DNA of 64,000 bases from Bin87 sp963668585 (GCA_963668585.1 OY764869.1:682001-746000); one strand, 5' to 3'. Positions 25,309-34,350 are shown, counted from the first letter of the stretch. Program-made: numbers and translations. Notes: generated by a model not told the origin, from the sequence alone.

Positions 25309-26115
25309 ATGGACTTTATAGAACGAATCGGTTATGACGCCGGAGCAACCAGGCTGGAAGACGCGCTGGCCTTCGCATCGGAACACGGCTTCCACTACCT
25401 GGACTTCTCGGCGGACACCGGGCCGAACCGCGTGGACAACTGGCCCGATGACCGTCTGCGCTCGGTGCGTTCCGTGATGGATGCGAACGAAATCGCCGTC
25501 ACCGTGCATACGGCGTCTTCGGTGAACGTCGCCGAGTTCGCCCCGCACGTCAGCGACGCCGTGGACGCATACCTGCGCGGCAACATCGACCTGGCGCGTC
25601 GCATCACCGCGCACGGCGTGGTGGTTCACGCGGGGATGCACTTCAGCTCAGCGCTTGATGAGCGCATGGAGGCGGCCCGTGAACGCCTGCTGCGGGCCAC
25701 GGACTACGCCGAAAGCAGCGGCGTGAACCTGTTTTTTGAAAACCTGAACTGGGAACCCGACGCTGCCGAAGTCCACTACCTGGGGCATACCGTTGCGGAA
25801 TGCCGGTACTTCTTCGACGCCATCGGATCCGCGAATTTCGGCTGGGCCTTCACCGTCAACCACGCCAACCTGGTATCCGACGGCGTCAACGGCTTCATCG
25901 ACGCTTTCGGGGTTGACCGGATCGGAGAGGTGAGGCTGGCCGACAACACCGGCGAGGTGGAGGTCCACCTGCCGCCGGGACAGGGCAACATAGATTTCGC
26001 GGCGATGTTCCGCCGGCTGGAATCCGCCGGCTACGACGGGTACTACACGATGGCCTTCGGCTCCCTGGACGACAAGCTTGCTGCCCGCGAGTTGTTCGGC
26101 AGTTACACGCTGTAA
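25309..26115 (+). CDS. TIM-barrel protein, sugar phosphate isomerase/epimerase (AP endonuclease 2) family, metal site altered
   Basis: 268 residues of the xylose-isomerase-like fold: YLDFSADTG, VTVHTASSVNV, VVVHAGMHF, LFFENLNWEPD (Glu144), NHANLV (His185), VHLPPGQGNIDF (His220). By eye, the usual Asp before the His185 motif is Thr182, and the last-strand Glu is replaced (YYTMAFGS). The metal site may therefore be incomplete. It starts nine bases after the hydrolase stop and 15 bases before an oxidase gene, so it may extend the operon. Confidence 0.7.
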   Translation: MDFIERIGYDAGATRLEDALAFASEHGFHYLDFSADTGPNRVDNWPDDRLRSVRSVMDANEIAVTVHTASSVNVAEFAPHVSDAVDAYLRGNIDLARRITAHGVVVHAGMHFSSALDERMEAARERLLRATDYAESSGVNLFFENLNWEPDAAEVHYLGHTVAECRYFFDAIGSANFGWAFTVNHANLVSDGVNGFIDAFGVDRIGEVRLADNTGEVEVHLPPGQGNIDFAAMFRRLESAGYDGYYTMAFGSLDDKLAARELFGSYTL

Positions 26116-26130
26116 CCGGGACAAAGACCG

Positions 26131-27249
26131 ATGGCGAGCGCCGCCCGCCCGACGGATGTGGCAATCGTTGGCGGCGGCATCGTGGGCTGCTCCATTGCCC
26201 TCGCGCTGGCGCGGCGCGGCCTCCACCCGGTGGTGGTGGAACGGGACTCGATCGGCAGCCACGCCTCCGGGTTCGCGTTCGGCGAATTGCTGCCCTGGTG
26301 GGGCCGGGGGATACCGGGCCCGCTCTACGACTTCGGGTTGCGCTGCATGGGCCTCCATCACGAACTGCAACCCTGGCTCCACGAGCGCACCGGCATCGAC
26401 ACCCGCTTCCGGCTGTCCGATGCCGTGTCGGTTGCGGTCACGGACGCCGACCGCAGCATCCTGCGCCAACGCTATCAATGGCTGGCAGACCAACGGGCGC
26501 CGGTGGAATGGCTGGACGGGCCGGCCATGCGAAGGCTGGAACCGAGGCTGTCCGACGACCTTGCGGACGCCATGCGCGTTGGAGAGGTCGGCGTGCTGGA
26601 AGCGTACCGGTATCTGCTGGCGACTGCGCAGGCGGCGGAGCAACTGGGCGCGACCATCCGGCACGGCAGCGTCGTCGGCATCGAACGGGACGGAGATAAT
26701 GCCGTCGCGGTGCGCGTGGGGGATTCCGTCATGCCGTGCGGCGCGGTGGTCATCGCCGGCGGGCCGTGGTCTGCGGAGTCCGCCGACTGGCTGGGCTGCG
26801 CTGCGCCGGTGCGGCCCCTGAAGGGGCAGATTGTGCGGCTCCGCATGGACGGGCCACCGTTGAACACCTACGTTGGCTGGCAGGGTTCCTACGCCATTAC
26901 CAAGGCCGACGGACTGCTGTGGGCCGGCACCACCGAAGAGGACGCGGGGTTCGACGACCGGCCCGACAACGCCGGTCGGGTCGGCATCCTGACCAAGTTG
27001 GCGCGGGTGCTGCCAGGGATCGCGGAGGCAGGCATCGAGGGGCAGAGCGCCTGCCTGCGCCCGCTGACGGCTGACGGTTTGCCCATCGTGGGCCGCGCGC
27101 CCAATCTGGCCAACGTGTACCTGGCCACGGGAACCGGTCGCAGCGGGCTGCTGCTGGCCCCGGGAATCGGCGAGGCCGTTGCCGATCTGATGGTTGAGGG
27201 CGGGACCGACTGGGATGTTGAGGCGTTGGCGGCGGGCCGGTTCACGTAA
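26131..27249 (+). CDS. FAD-dependent oxidoreductase, DAO (glycine/D-amino acid oxidase) family
   Basis: 372 residues. The N-terminal Rossmann motif VAIVGGGIVGCSIALALA and a Glu ending the second strand (VVVERDS) mark FAD binding. AVVIAGGPWS, PVRPLKGQIV and the C-terminal TGTGRSGLLLAPGIGEAVADL match DadA/ThiO-like oxidases of amines or imino acids. It overlaps nothing and converges with the panE-like gene ten bases on. The substrate is unknown. Confidence 0.88.
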   Translation: MASAARPTDVAIVGGGIVGCSIALALARRGLHPVVVERDSIGSHASGFAFGELLPWWGRGIPGPLYDFGLRCMGLHHELQPWLHERTGIDTRFRLSDAVSVAVTDADRSILRQRYQWLADQRAPVEWLDGPAMRRLEPRLSDDLADAMRVGEVGVLEAYRYLLATAQAAEQLGATIRHGSVVGIERDGDNAVAVRVGDSVMPCGAVVIAGGPWSAESADWLGCAAPVRPLKGQIVRLRMDGPPLNTYVGWQGSYAITKADGLLWAGTTEEDAGFDDRPDNAGRVGILTKLARVLPGIAEAGIEGQSACLRPLTADGLPIVGRAPNLANVYLATGTGRSGLLLAPGIGEAVADLMVEGGTDWDVEALAAGRFT

Positions 27250-27258
27250 GCGCCGAGG

Positions 27259-28188
27259 TCATTCGCTCCGGCCGGCCGCGTGGGGTTTGAGGACGGCGTA
27301 GATCACGTCGTTGATGGGAGTGGGCACTCCCGCCGCCCTGCCGGCGCGGGCCACCGCCCCGTTGAGGGCTTCCAGTTCCATTGGACGGCCGGCCACCAGG
27401 TCGGCGTGCATGGACGCGCGCATGGCCGCCCCGCCGGCCTCGATGTAGTTCAGCGTGCCGGCGACGATATCGTCGGCCAACGCCACGCCGGACGCTCGCG
27501 CCGTCCTTTCGATTTCCTCCATGCAGCCCACGATCACCCTGCGCCACTCGGGACGGGGCAGCAGTTCGTTGATGTACTCGCGGGACAGCGATGAGACGCC
27601 AGCCATCGTGGCGATGAACAGGAACTTGGTCCAGAGGGTGACCGCGATCTCGTCGGACGCTTCGGCGGGCACGCCGGCGGCCTCAAAGGCGGCGCAGATG
27701 TCCGCCGCGCGCCGGCCGTGGGACGGGTCGGCCCCACGCGCGCCACCGGTGACGATGCGGACGACGGGGCCGGCCTGACGGACAACGCCGGGTCCCAGAC
27801 GGCTGGCTTCTATGTAGGCCGCGCCGGGCAGCACGATGGCGTCGGGAAACGCGTCCAGCAAGGGCTGGTAGGAATCAATGCCGTTCTGCAGGCACAGAAC
27901 CGCGGTGTCCGGCCCGACAAATGGGGTCATGGCGGGCACGGCGTCAACGTTGTGGTAGGTCTTGGTCGTGAGCAGGGCCAGGTCAACGACGCCGATATCC
28001 GCCGGGTTGTCGGTGGCCGAACACGACGCCACGAAGTCGCCGGCTTCGGTGCGCATCTGCAGGCCATCGCGCCGGATGGCGTCCAGGTGTTCACCGCGAG
28101 CGACCATGGTGACATCGTGGCCGTCGCGGGCCAGCATCCCGCCGAAGTATCCGCCGATGCTGCCGGCGCCCATAACTGCTACTTTCAT
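27259..28188 (-). CDS. 2-dehydropantoate 2-reductase family protein (PanE/ApbA)
   Basis: 309 residues: Rossmann GAGSIGGYFGGML, VARGEHLDAI, CLQNGIDSY, and the catalytic-lysine helix LWTKFLFIATMAG, then a helical C-terminal domain. PanE reduces ketopantoate to pantoate for CoA synthesis. The family also has paralogues for other 2-oxo acids, and no pantothenate gene is nearby, so the specific role is open. Last gene of a minus-strand run starting at 31310. Confidence 0.85.
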   Translation of the reverse strand: MKVAVMGAGSIGGYFGGMLARDGHDVTMVARGEHLDAIRRDGLQMRTEAGDFVASCSATDNPADIGVVDLALLTTKTYHNVDAVPAMTPFVGPDTAVLCLQNGIDSYQPLLDAFPDAIVLPGAAYIEASRLGPGVVRQAGPVVRIVTGGARGADPSHGRRAADICAAFEAAGVPAEASDEIAVTLWTKFLFIATMAGVSSLSREYINELLPRPEWRRVIVGCMEEIERTARASGVALADDIVAGTLNYIEAGGAAMRASMHADLVAGRPMELEALNGAVARAGRAAGVPTPINDVIYAVLKPHAAGRSE

Positions 28189-28210
28189 CTGACTGTTCCA
28201 ACCGGGGGTG

Positions 28211-28232
28211 GGGGCGAATGGTCATTCGCCCC
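28211..28232. repeat. Short palindrome, GGGGCG family copy 4
   Basis: Nine-base arms GGGGCGAAT / ATTCGCCCC around GGTC, in the gap between panE-like and galU genes. Confidence 0.8.
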
Positions 28233-28294
28233 AGCGGGATTGGGGATAATCTGCCTCGTCAGCATGGCCCGCCGAGGTGAACGTTGAGCGCGGG

Positions 28295-29167
28295 TCACAG
28301 CGTGGCCGCCAGTTCCTTGATCAACGCGGCCGCCGCGTCCCGCGTGTCGTCCCGTTGCAAGGCGTGCTCCAGGGATGCGCGCAGCAGTCCCATGGGGTTG
28401 CCGCCATCGTAACGGATGCCTTCAAACTCGCAGGCGTACAGCGGGGTGTCCTCCATGAGCAGCGCCAGGCCGTCGGTGAGTTGGATTTCGCCGCGCGCGC
28501 CGGGCGGTGTGCGCTCAAGGCAGTCAAACACGGCGGCGGGCAACAGGTAGCGGCCCACGATGGACAGGTTGGATGGCGCAGTGCCGGGCGGCGGCTTTTC
28601 CACCAGACCGCGAATCCGGTGCAGGTTGCCTTCGCTGGAATCGGTATCCACCACGCCGTAGTTTTGCACCAGATCCCAGGGCACGCGCTCCACGGAAACC
28701 GCGCCGGCATCGCCCGCATCCGTCATTGCGTCCAGCATCTGCGAGAGGACGCCGGGTTCATGGGCAATGATGTCGTCCGGCAGAATCACGGCGAAGGGTT
28801 CGTCGCCCACGGCGTCCCGTGCGGTGAGGACGGCGTGGCCCAGACCCAGCGGTTCTTCCTGAATCACGAAGGACACGTTGGCGAGTCGCGCGCCGGATCT
28901 GACCTTTTCCAACAGCGCCGCATCATCGGCCAGCCGTTCCTCAAGGTCGGGACGCGGGCGGAAATACTCGGCAATGCTCTCCTTGCCGGGCGAGGTGACG
29001 ACGATGACATCGGTGATGCCGGCCTCCGCGGCCTCGGCCACCACGTACTGCAGCATCGGTCGGTCGAGAATGGGCAGCAGTTCCTTGGGCACGGAGCGGG
29101 TGACGGGCAGGAAACGGGTACCCAAACCGGCGGCGGGAATCACGGCTTTGCGAACGGCGGATGGCAT
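28295..29167 (-). CDS. galU: UTP--glucose-1-phosphate uridylyltransferase
   Basis: 290 residues, the normal GalU length. The nucleotidyl-transferase signature AVIPAAGLGTRFLPVTR with KELLPI opens the protein. VVTSPGKESIAEYF, EEPLGLGHAV, AVILPDDII, GLVEKPPPG and GEIQLTDGL follow in GalU order. It makes UDP-glucose for envelope polysaccharides or glycolipids. It is downstream of a flavin monooxygenase gene on the same strand. Confidence 0.95.
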   Translation of the reverse strand: MPSAVRKAVIPAAGLGTRFLPVTRSVPKELLPILDRPMLQYVVAEAAEAGITDVIVVTSPGKESIAEYFRPRPDLEERLADDAALLEKVRSGARLANVSFVIQEEPLGLGHAVLTARDAVGDEPFAVILPDDIIAHEPGVLSQMLDAMTDAGDAGAVSVERVPWDLVQNYGVVDTDSSEGNLHRIRGLVEKPPPGTAPSNLSIVGRYLLPAAVFDCLERTPPGARGEIQLTDGLALLMEDTPLYACEFEGIRYDGGNPMGLLRASLEHALQRDDTRDAAAALIKELAATL

Positions 29168-29206
29168 GATGGCAACTATGACGACGAAGGCGGCGGCAAC
29201 GGCGGC

Positions 29207-30382
29207 CTATTCCATCGGCCGGGCCTCGGGGAGACCCAGCAGGAACTGGCCGTGGTTTTCGTAGGCGGTGTCGCTGACCATCTGGTGCTGGGCAGCGGCG
29301 TTGATATCGCGCAGGCACTGCTGCAGGATGTTGGTGGTGAAGAGAGCCGAACCGCCGCCGTAGCGGAACGCCTGGGATGCGGCGTCGGCGGCGACGTCGG
29401 TGGTGTGGGTGGCGACGGCGCGCATCTGGGCCTGCAACGGCGGTGGCGGCGGATGGCCGGCGCAAACCGAAGCCCACGCGTCGCCGAGAATCTCGACGTT
29501 GAGGGCGCGGGCGGCCCGCAGTCGCAGGTCGCATTCGCCCAGGGCGCGCTGCAGCACGGGCCGGTGGGCGAGCAGGTTGGCCGAATTGTAGCCCCGCGTC
29601 TTTCCGACCGCCACGTCGGCGAAGGCGTCCAGGGCGCGGCGTCCCACTCCCAGCGCGAAGGCGGAGTGTTCATTGGTGACGAAGCCGGGACGCCCCAGGC
29701 GGTACAGCGCGCCGCCCCGGGTGGGTTCGGTGCGCGACACGTCCCAGGCGAACCGCTCCGGCACGAACAGGTCGTCCGTGGAGAAGTCGCAACTGCCGGT
29801 GCCACGCAGTCCCATCACCTGCCAGTTGTCGTGGATATTGACGCAGGGCGTGGGCATCACCAGCCGCAGTTGCAGCGGCCCGCCCGGTTCGCCCGCCGGA
29901 ATCCTTGCGCCGGCGGAAACCCATTGAGAGTGCCTGACGCCGCTGCCGAAGGGCCAGCGTCCGGAGACGCGGTAACCGCCCTCCACCGGAATCGCCGTGC
30001 CGTATGGCGCGAACGCGCCGGCGGTGCGCGGCGGGTTGCCATCGGCGAACAGTTCATCAATCGCGTCGTCGGGCAGAAACGCGCCCAGGCTGCCCACGCT
30101 GGCCGCGCCGATCATCAGGCACCAACCGGCGGCGGGGTCGATGCGGCTCACGGCCTCCAGCACGTCCAACTGGGTCACCGGGTCGGCTTCCGCGCCGCCC
30201 AGGGCGCGGGGGAGTTTGAGACGGAGCAGGCCGGAATCGTATAGCGCGTTCACCGACGCCAGGGGCAGGGTGGCCGCTTCCTCGGCGGCAGGGCCGTTGG
30301 CCTCCAGGACGTCGCGCACGCTTTCCACCGCATCCATCAGCACGCGACGGGTTTCGGCCGGATCTGTGGGAAAGGGTTTCAA
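29207..30382 (-). CDS. Flavin-dependent monooxygenase, acyl-CoA dehydrogenase fold (HsaA/HpaB-type group D)
   Basis: 391 residues: acyl-CoA dehydrogenase-like N-terminal helices (LYDSGLLRLKLPRALGG), the middle beta region (GYRVSGRWPFGSGVRHSQW, VMGLRGTGSCDF) and a C-terminal helical domain (AFRYGGGSALFTTNILQQCLRDINAA). The RYGGG and DINAA segments are seen in the oxygenase components of two-component flavin monooxygenases rather than in true acyl-CoA dehydrogenases. Reduced flavin would come from a separate reductase. It starts 13 bases after the LLM gene. Confidence 0.8.
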   Translation of the reverse strand: MKPFPTDPAETRRVLMDAVESVRDVLEANGPAAEEAATLPLASVNALYDSGLLRLKLPRALGGAEADPVTQLDVLEAVSRIDPAAGWCLMIGAASVGSLGAFLPDDAIDELFADGNPPRTAGAFAPYGTAIPVEGGYRVSGRWPFGSGVRHSQWVSAGARIPAGEPGGPLQLRLVMPTPCVNIHDNWQVMGLRGTGSCDFSTDDLFVPERFAWDVSRTEPTRGGALYRLGRPGFVTNEHSAFALGVGRRALDAFADVAVGKTRGYNSANLLAHRPVLQRALGECDLRLRAARALNVEILGDAWASVCAGHPPPPPLQAQMRAVATHTTDVAADAASQAFRYGGGSALFTTNILQQCLRDINAAAQHQMVSDTAYENHGQFLLGLPEARPME

Positions 30383-30395
30383 GACGCTGCGCCGG

Positions 30396-31310
30396 CTAGT
30401 CCGCCACCCTGGGAATCACGTCCTGAATCAGCACGTCCATCGAGTCCAGGAGGTTTTGCAGGCTGCCTGAGCCGTTGAAGTTGAACTGGAATTCGTCCAG
30501 GCCAGCCTCCTCACGGTAGCGTTTCAGGTCGGAGGCGACCTCCTCGGCGCTGCCCTGTCCCGTGGGCCGATTGTCGGCCGGGTGCGAACTGCCGGTGATG
30601 TGGCTGAAGTTAACGCGGAAACTCATGCGGGTGCGCGGCGGCGTCTCCCGGCCGATCTCGGCGCAGTAGTCGCGCAGGTACGCCTGGTTGCCGATGAGGT
30701 CGGCCAGCGCGGTGGGCGTGGGCTGCCACACGTCGGCGAAGCGGGCGGCGCGGCGCAGGGAGGGCTTGCCGGAACCGCCGATCCACAGCGGCGGGTGAGG
30801 CTGCTGCACCGGCTTGGGATTGACGTGCATATCATCGAAGGAAAAGAACTTGCCGTGGAAGGTGGTTGCGCCCGGTTCCCAGCAGGCTTTCCAGAGGCGC
30901 AGGTACTCGTTGGTGCGCGCGCCGCGCTCGTGGTAGGGGACGCCGAGGGCGTCGTATTCCGCCTGGTTCCAGCCCGCGCCGACGCCGGCGATGGCCCGCC
31001 CGTTTGACAACTGGTCGAGGGTGGCGATCATCTTGGCCGTTACGACAGGGTTGCGGTACGGCATGATCAGCACCGAGGTTCCCAGCATGACCCGCGACGT
31101 GAGCGCGGCGGCGTAGGCCAGGCTCATCAGGGGATCATAGACGTTGCGCCAGGGGACGCTGCGCGCGCCGTCATCAACGATGACGTGGTCGTTGACGAAG
31201 AGGGCGTCGAAGCCGAGTTCCTCCGCCTTGACCGCAGTCTCGGCGATGGCCTGCGTGGTGGCCGGGAAACCCAGGTAATCAGCGTTGGGAAGCCGGAAAG
31301 AATACTGCAC
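30396..31310 (-). CDS. LLM-class F420-dependent oxidoreductase
   Basis: 304 residues of the luciferase-like fold: QYSFRLPNADY strand, ELGFDALFVNDH, LTSRVMLGTSVLIMPYRNP, NGRAIAGVGAGW and PPLWIGGSGKPSLRRAARFADVW are classical for F420-linked members. I prefer GTG 31310, which has AGGTGG just upstream and gives the usual family start; ATGs at 31343 and 31334 are alternatives. It leads the minus-strand run of flavin monooxygenase, galU and panE-like genes. Confidence 0.85.
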   Translation of the reverse strand: MQYSFRLPNADYLGFPATTQAIAETAVKAEELGFDALFVNDHVIVDDGARSVPWRNVYDPLMSLAYAAALTSRVMLGTSVLIMPYRNPVVTAKMIATLDQLSNGRAIAGVGAGWNQAEYDALGVPYHERGARTNEYLRLWKACWEPGATTFHGKFFSFDDMHVNPKPVQQPHPPLWIGGSGKPSLRRAARFADVWQPTPTALADLIGNQAYLRDYCAEIGRETPPRTRMSFRVNFSHITGSSHPADNRPTGQGSAEEVASDLKRYREEAGLDEFQFNFNGSGSLQNLLDSMDVLIQDVIPRVAD

Positions 31311-31366
31311 GATACCACCTCTGACGGCCAACATTAGGGGCAAGCCGGGGCGTTGTCAACGGTCGG

Positions 31367-31395
31367 TTGAAACAAACTGCGGCGTGGCGGATAAT
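31367..31395 (+). promoter_or_regulatory. Sigma70-like promoter
   Basis: TTGAAA (31367-31372), a 17-base spacer and GATAAT (31390-31395), 35 bases before the ATG at 31430. It lies in the divergent gap with the LLM gene. Confidence 0.6.
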
Positions 31396-31429
31396 CGCGG
31401 CAAGAAACCATGCTGGACGGAGGTTCGCC

Positions 31430-32323
31430 ATGTCCCGGTTCCGTATCGTTCCCCACGGCCGACTGCAGGAATGGGTTGCCGAGGAAAAGGGCTTCTTCGC
31501 TGACGAAGGCCTGGACTACGAGTTTGTCGCGTCGGACCGGCCGGACGCCGCGCTGAACCCGTCGGTTGACTCGGCGGAAGGCGCGCCCATGGAGATAAAA
31601 CGGGGAGCGTTCGAGTCGATGGAATCGGGTCGCGCCTGCGAGGTCAGTTCCGCGTGCCACTGGGCGGTGACGATGGCGGCCAGCGCAGCCCACGGCCGGA
31701 TGTGGGGCCACGCCTACTCCGTCACGCCCAGCGCGATTTGGGTGCCGCCGGAATCTCCCCTGCGCACGCCTGAAGACCTGGCGGGAGTGGACGTTGCCGT
31801 GGGCTTCCACTCGGGCAGCCACTTCTCCGCCCTGCAATCGTTGCAGAGCTTTCTGCCTTCCGACCGGATCAGCCTGCAGTTTGTCGGCAACCCCAGGGAC
31901 CGGCTGCAACTGTTGCTGGACCGTCGCGTCGCGGCGGCCAACGTGTTCGGCGCGCCCGGCTACGTGCTGGAGCAGCAGGGGTTCCGCAAGGTGGTGGACA
32001 CCAGTTTCATGATCGGATTTCTGATCAATGGCGACGCTACCGACGACCAGTTGCGGGCATATTTCAACGCCCTGCAAAGGGCCCAGCGGGAAATTGACGT
32101 GGCCAAAGAGCTTTACCAGCATTACTTCCTGAAGGAACTGCCGGAGCGTTACCACGCGATGTTCGATTATCGCAAGGCGGGCATCGGCGAACGTCTGGTG
32201 TTCGAACCCTACACGCGAGAGATGTTCGAGCGGACCCACCGCTGGATGCTGGACTGGCAAATCTTCCCGGACGGTCAGGTCGGCAACGTGGACTACCGGG
32301 AAGCCGTGCTGGTTCAGGCCTGA
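31430..32323 (+). CDS. NMT1/THI5-like or SsuA-like substrate-binding-fold protein without signal peptide
   Basis: 297 residues of the type II binding-protein fold: GRLQEWVAEEKGFFADEGLDYEF, WVPPESPLRTPEDLAGVDVAVGFHSGSHF, RDRLQLLLDRRVAAANVFG. I chose ATG 31430, with GGACGGAGG seven bases upstream. From that start there is no signal peptide or lipobox, so it should be cytoplasmic, unlike a transport binding protein. No ABC transporter genes are adjacent. It may be an enzyme or ligand-binding protein of the THI5/NMT1 superfamily; function unknown. Confidence 0.65.
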   Translation: MSRFRIVPHGRLQEWVAEEKGFFADEGLDYEFVASDRPDAALNPSVDSAEGAPMEIKRGAFESMESGRACEVSSACHWAVTMAASAAHGRMWGHAYSVTPSAIWVPPESPLRTPEDLAGVDVAVGFHSGSHFSALQSLQSFLPSDRISLQFVGNPRDRLQLLLDRRVAAANVFGAPGYVLEQQGFRKVVDTSFMIGFLINGDATDDQLRAYFNALQRAQREIDVAKELYQHYFLKELPERYHAMFDYRKAGIGERLVFEPYTREMFERTHRWMLDWQIFPDGQVGNVDYREAVLVQA

Positions 32324-32363
32324 ACCTCGCACCGCGCGGCCACGCGGCGCACGGAGTCCCGTT

Positions 32364-33053
32364 TTGCGATTTCCACCGTTGGTTGAGGGCCGGTTCATCA
32401 AACGGCTGAACCGCTTTGCCGCGCTGGTGGACGTCGAGAAGCGCGAATACCTGGCGCACGTGCCCAACTCGGGCCGAATGGGCGAGTTGCTGGTGCCGGG
32501 CTATCGGGTGCTGCTGGTTCCCGCGCCGGCCGGCACGACCCGCAAAACGGTCTTTGACCTGGCGCTGGTGGACACCGGCGATGCGCTGTCGTCCGCCGAC
32601 GCCCGGCTCCCCAACAAACTGGTGGCCGAGGCCATCGCGGAAGGCAGGCTGCCGCAGTTTGCGGGGTATCCCGCCGTGCGCCCCGAAAGCACCTTTGGCG
32701 AGAGCCGGCTGGACTTTCTGCTGGAAGGGCCGGAGGGTTCCTGCTACGTGGAAACCAAGTCGGTGACGCTGGTGGAGGATGGAATCGCGCTGTTCCCGGA
32801 CGCACCCACCCTGCGCGGCGTGAAGCATCTGCACAGCCTGATGACGGCGATGGACATAGGGCACCGGGCGGCGGTCATGTTCGTAATCCAGCGCGCCGAC
32901 GCCGAAGCATTTGCGCCCCACGACGAGGCCGATCCGCTGCTGGGCGAGACACTGAGGACGGCGGCGGCCCGGGGTGTTGAGGTTTTTGCCCACCGCTGCC
33001 ACGTCGATGAGCAGAGCATCTCGCTGGCCGATGCGATTCCGGTTCGCCTGTGA
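32364..33053 (+). CDS. sfsA: SfsA family DNA-binding/nuclease protein
   Basis: 229 residues: EGRFIKRLNRFAALVDV, HVPNSGRMGELLVPG, DTGDALSSADARLPN, SRLDFLLEG, CYVETKSVTLVEDG, FPDAPTLRGVKHL match SfsA throughout. The D and ExK residues (DFLL, VETKS) form a PD-(D/E)XK-like nuclease centre. The start is TTG 32364. It overlaps the next gene by four bases (GTGA), linking it to a DNA glycosylase. Confidence 0.92.
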   Translation: MRFPPLVEGRFIKRLNRFAALVDVEKREYLAHVPNSGRMGELLVPGYRVLLVPAPAGTTRKTVFDLALVDTGDALSSADARLPNKLVAEAIAEGRLPQFAGYPAVRPESTFGESRLDFLLEGPEGSCYVETKSVTLVEDGIALFPDAPTLRGVKHLHSLMTAMDIGHRAAVMFVIQRADAEAFAPHDEADPLLGETLRTAAARGVEVFAHRCHVDEQSISLADAIPVRL

Positions 33054-33760
33054 CGCTGTTGCCCGCGCCTTCGCTGCATATCACTCCGGCGCCCGTGACT
33101 CCGTTGATGGACATATACCGGCGTTTGCTGGACGCATACGGGCCGCAGGGGTGGTGGCCGGGCGACAGCAGGTTCGAGATGATCGCCGGCGCGATCCTGA
33201 CGCAGTCGGCGGCGTGGCGCAACGTTGAACTCGCGCTGGCGAACCTGCGGGCCGCCGGCATCGACGACTGGCCGGCCGTGCATCACATGGAGGTTGATGC
33301 GCTGGCGACGCTGGTGCGCCCGTCGGGGTATTTCAACGCCAAGGCCCGCAAACTCAAGGCTTTTGCATCCCACGTGTGCGAGGGATACGACGGCAATCTG
33401 GACGCGATGTTCGCGGCGGACACGGAGACGCTGCGGCGCGAGTTGCTCGGCATCCACGGCGTCGGGCCGGAGACGGCGGATGACATCCTGGTGTACGCGG
33501 CGGGCAAACCGTCTTTCGTCATTGACGCCTACACCATCCGGATCATGCGGCGGTTGGGCGTGACACCGGAGTCGGGCAACGGCTACGACGCCTGGCAGGC
33601 CATGTTCCACGCTGACGTTCCCTGCGACGTGCGGGTACACAACGAGTACCACGCCCTGCTGGACCGCCACCACAAGGAAGCGTGCGTCAAGAACTCGCCC
33701 AGGTGCGGGGAGTGCTGTTTGCGCGAAGTCTGCGCCACCGGCCGGGAGTGGACGGGATGA
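33050..33760 (+). CDS. HhH-GPD DNA glycosylase with 4Fe-4S cluster, MagIII-like
   Basis: 236 residues of the endonuclease III superfamily: SRFEMIAGAILTQSAAW, helix-hairpin-helix LLGIHGVGPETADDIL (133-148), catalytic Asp159 in FVIDAYT and the cluster ligands Cys212, 219, 222 and 228 (C-X6-C-X2-C-X5-C). The lyase lysine of endonuclease III is replaced by Glu141, as in MagIII-type 3-methyladenine glycosylases. A monofunctional glycosylase for alkylated bases is therefore more likely than Nth. GTG start overlaps sfsA. Confidence 0.85.
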   Translation: MTLLPAPSLHITPAPVTPLMDIYRRLLDAYGPQGWWPGDSRFEMIAGAILTQSAAWRNVELALANLRAAGIDDWPAVHHMEVDALATLVRPSGYFNAKARKLKAFASHVCEGYDGNLDAMFAADTETLRRELLGIHGVGPETADDILVYAAGKPSFVIDAYTIRIMRRLGVTPESGNGYDAWQAMFHADVPCDVRVHNEYHALLDRHHKEACVKNSPRCGECCLREVCATGREWTG

Positions 33761-33858
33761 ACGCCCGTTGCCGGCGGTTCATCCGTGGTTCGTGGAGTCG
33801 CCCATCATCGCCCCGCCATGCTCGCGGGTTCTGCGACGCGGGGAGGGGCGCCGGCAGC

Positions 33859-34236
33859 CTACGACTCGCCCGGCGTGGACCATTGGGTGTTCCCCTCCTG
33901 CATGGCGAAAGGCGGAGAGGTGGAGGAGACGTAGATGAGCTTACCGTCCCCGATGTTGCGGATGGAGTGGTCGGTGTTGGGCGGCACCAGGACGGCCGTG
34001 CCCGGCCCGACCTCTTCCACCTCGTCGCCGACGCGCATGGCGCCCAGTCCCTGCACGATCACGTACACCTGCTCCCGCCCGTCGTGGGAGTGGACGGCCT
34101 GTTCGCTGCCCGGCTCGCCCTCAACCCAGGTGACGGCCAGGTTCTGGGACCCGAACTGACCCGCACCCAACAGCAGGTGGGACACCTGCCCGCCCCGGTG
34201 GTTCCTTGGGCTTCGTTCCACAGTCTGAATATTCAT
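33859..34236 (-). CDS. Cupin-domain protein
   Basis: 125 residues of one cupin barrel. Motif 1 is recognisable as HSHDGREQVYVIVQG, and motif 2 as VPPNTDHSIRN. The metal ligands His, His, Glu and His are present, so it may be a metal-dependent enzyme or a small-ligand sensor. I chose ATG 34236, preceded by AGGAG. It is 114 bases downstream of the cyanase gene on the same strand. Confidence 0.82.
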   Translation of the reverse strand: MNIQTVERSPRNHRGGQVSHLLLGAGQFGSQNLAVTWVEGEPGSEQAVHSHDGREQVYVIVQGLGAMRVGDEVEEVGPGTAVLVPPNTDHSIRNIGDGKLIYVSSTSPPFAMQEGNTQWSTPGES

Positions 34237-34350
34237 CGGTGAGATCTCCTGTTTGATTCTATGGACGCCCTGCGCCATGGCGACCGGTTTGCATGACGGT
34301 GGCAACGTATCAGTCGCGCCACCCCGTCTGCATCCTGGTGGATGCGGCCG

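Noticed and set aside
28277..30244. A 655-residue open frame on the plus strand over galU and the flavin monooxygenase
   Set aside because: It lies antisense to two well-recognised genes and its product is low-complexity Gly/Val/His-rich, as expected from G+C-rich antisense frames.
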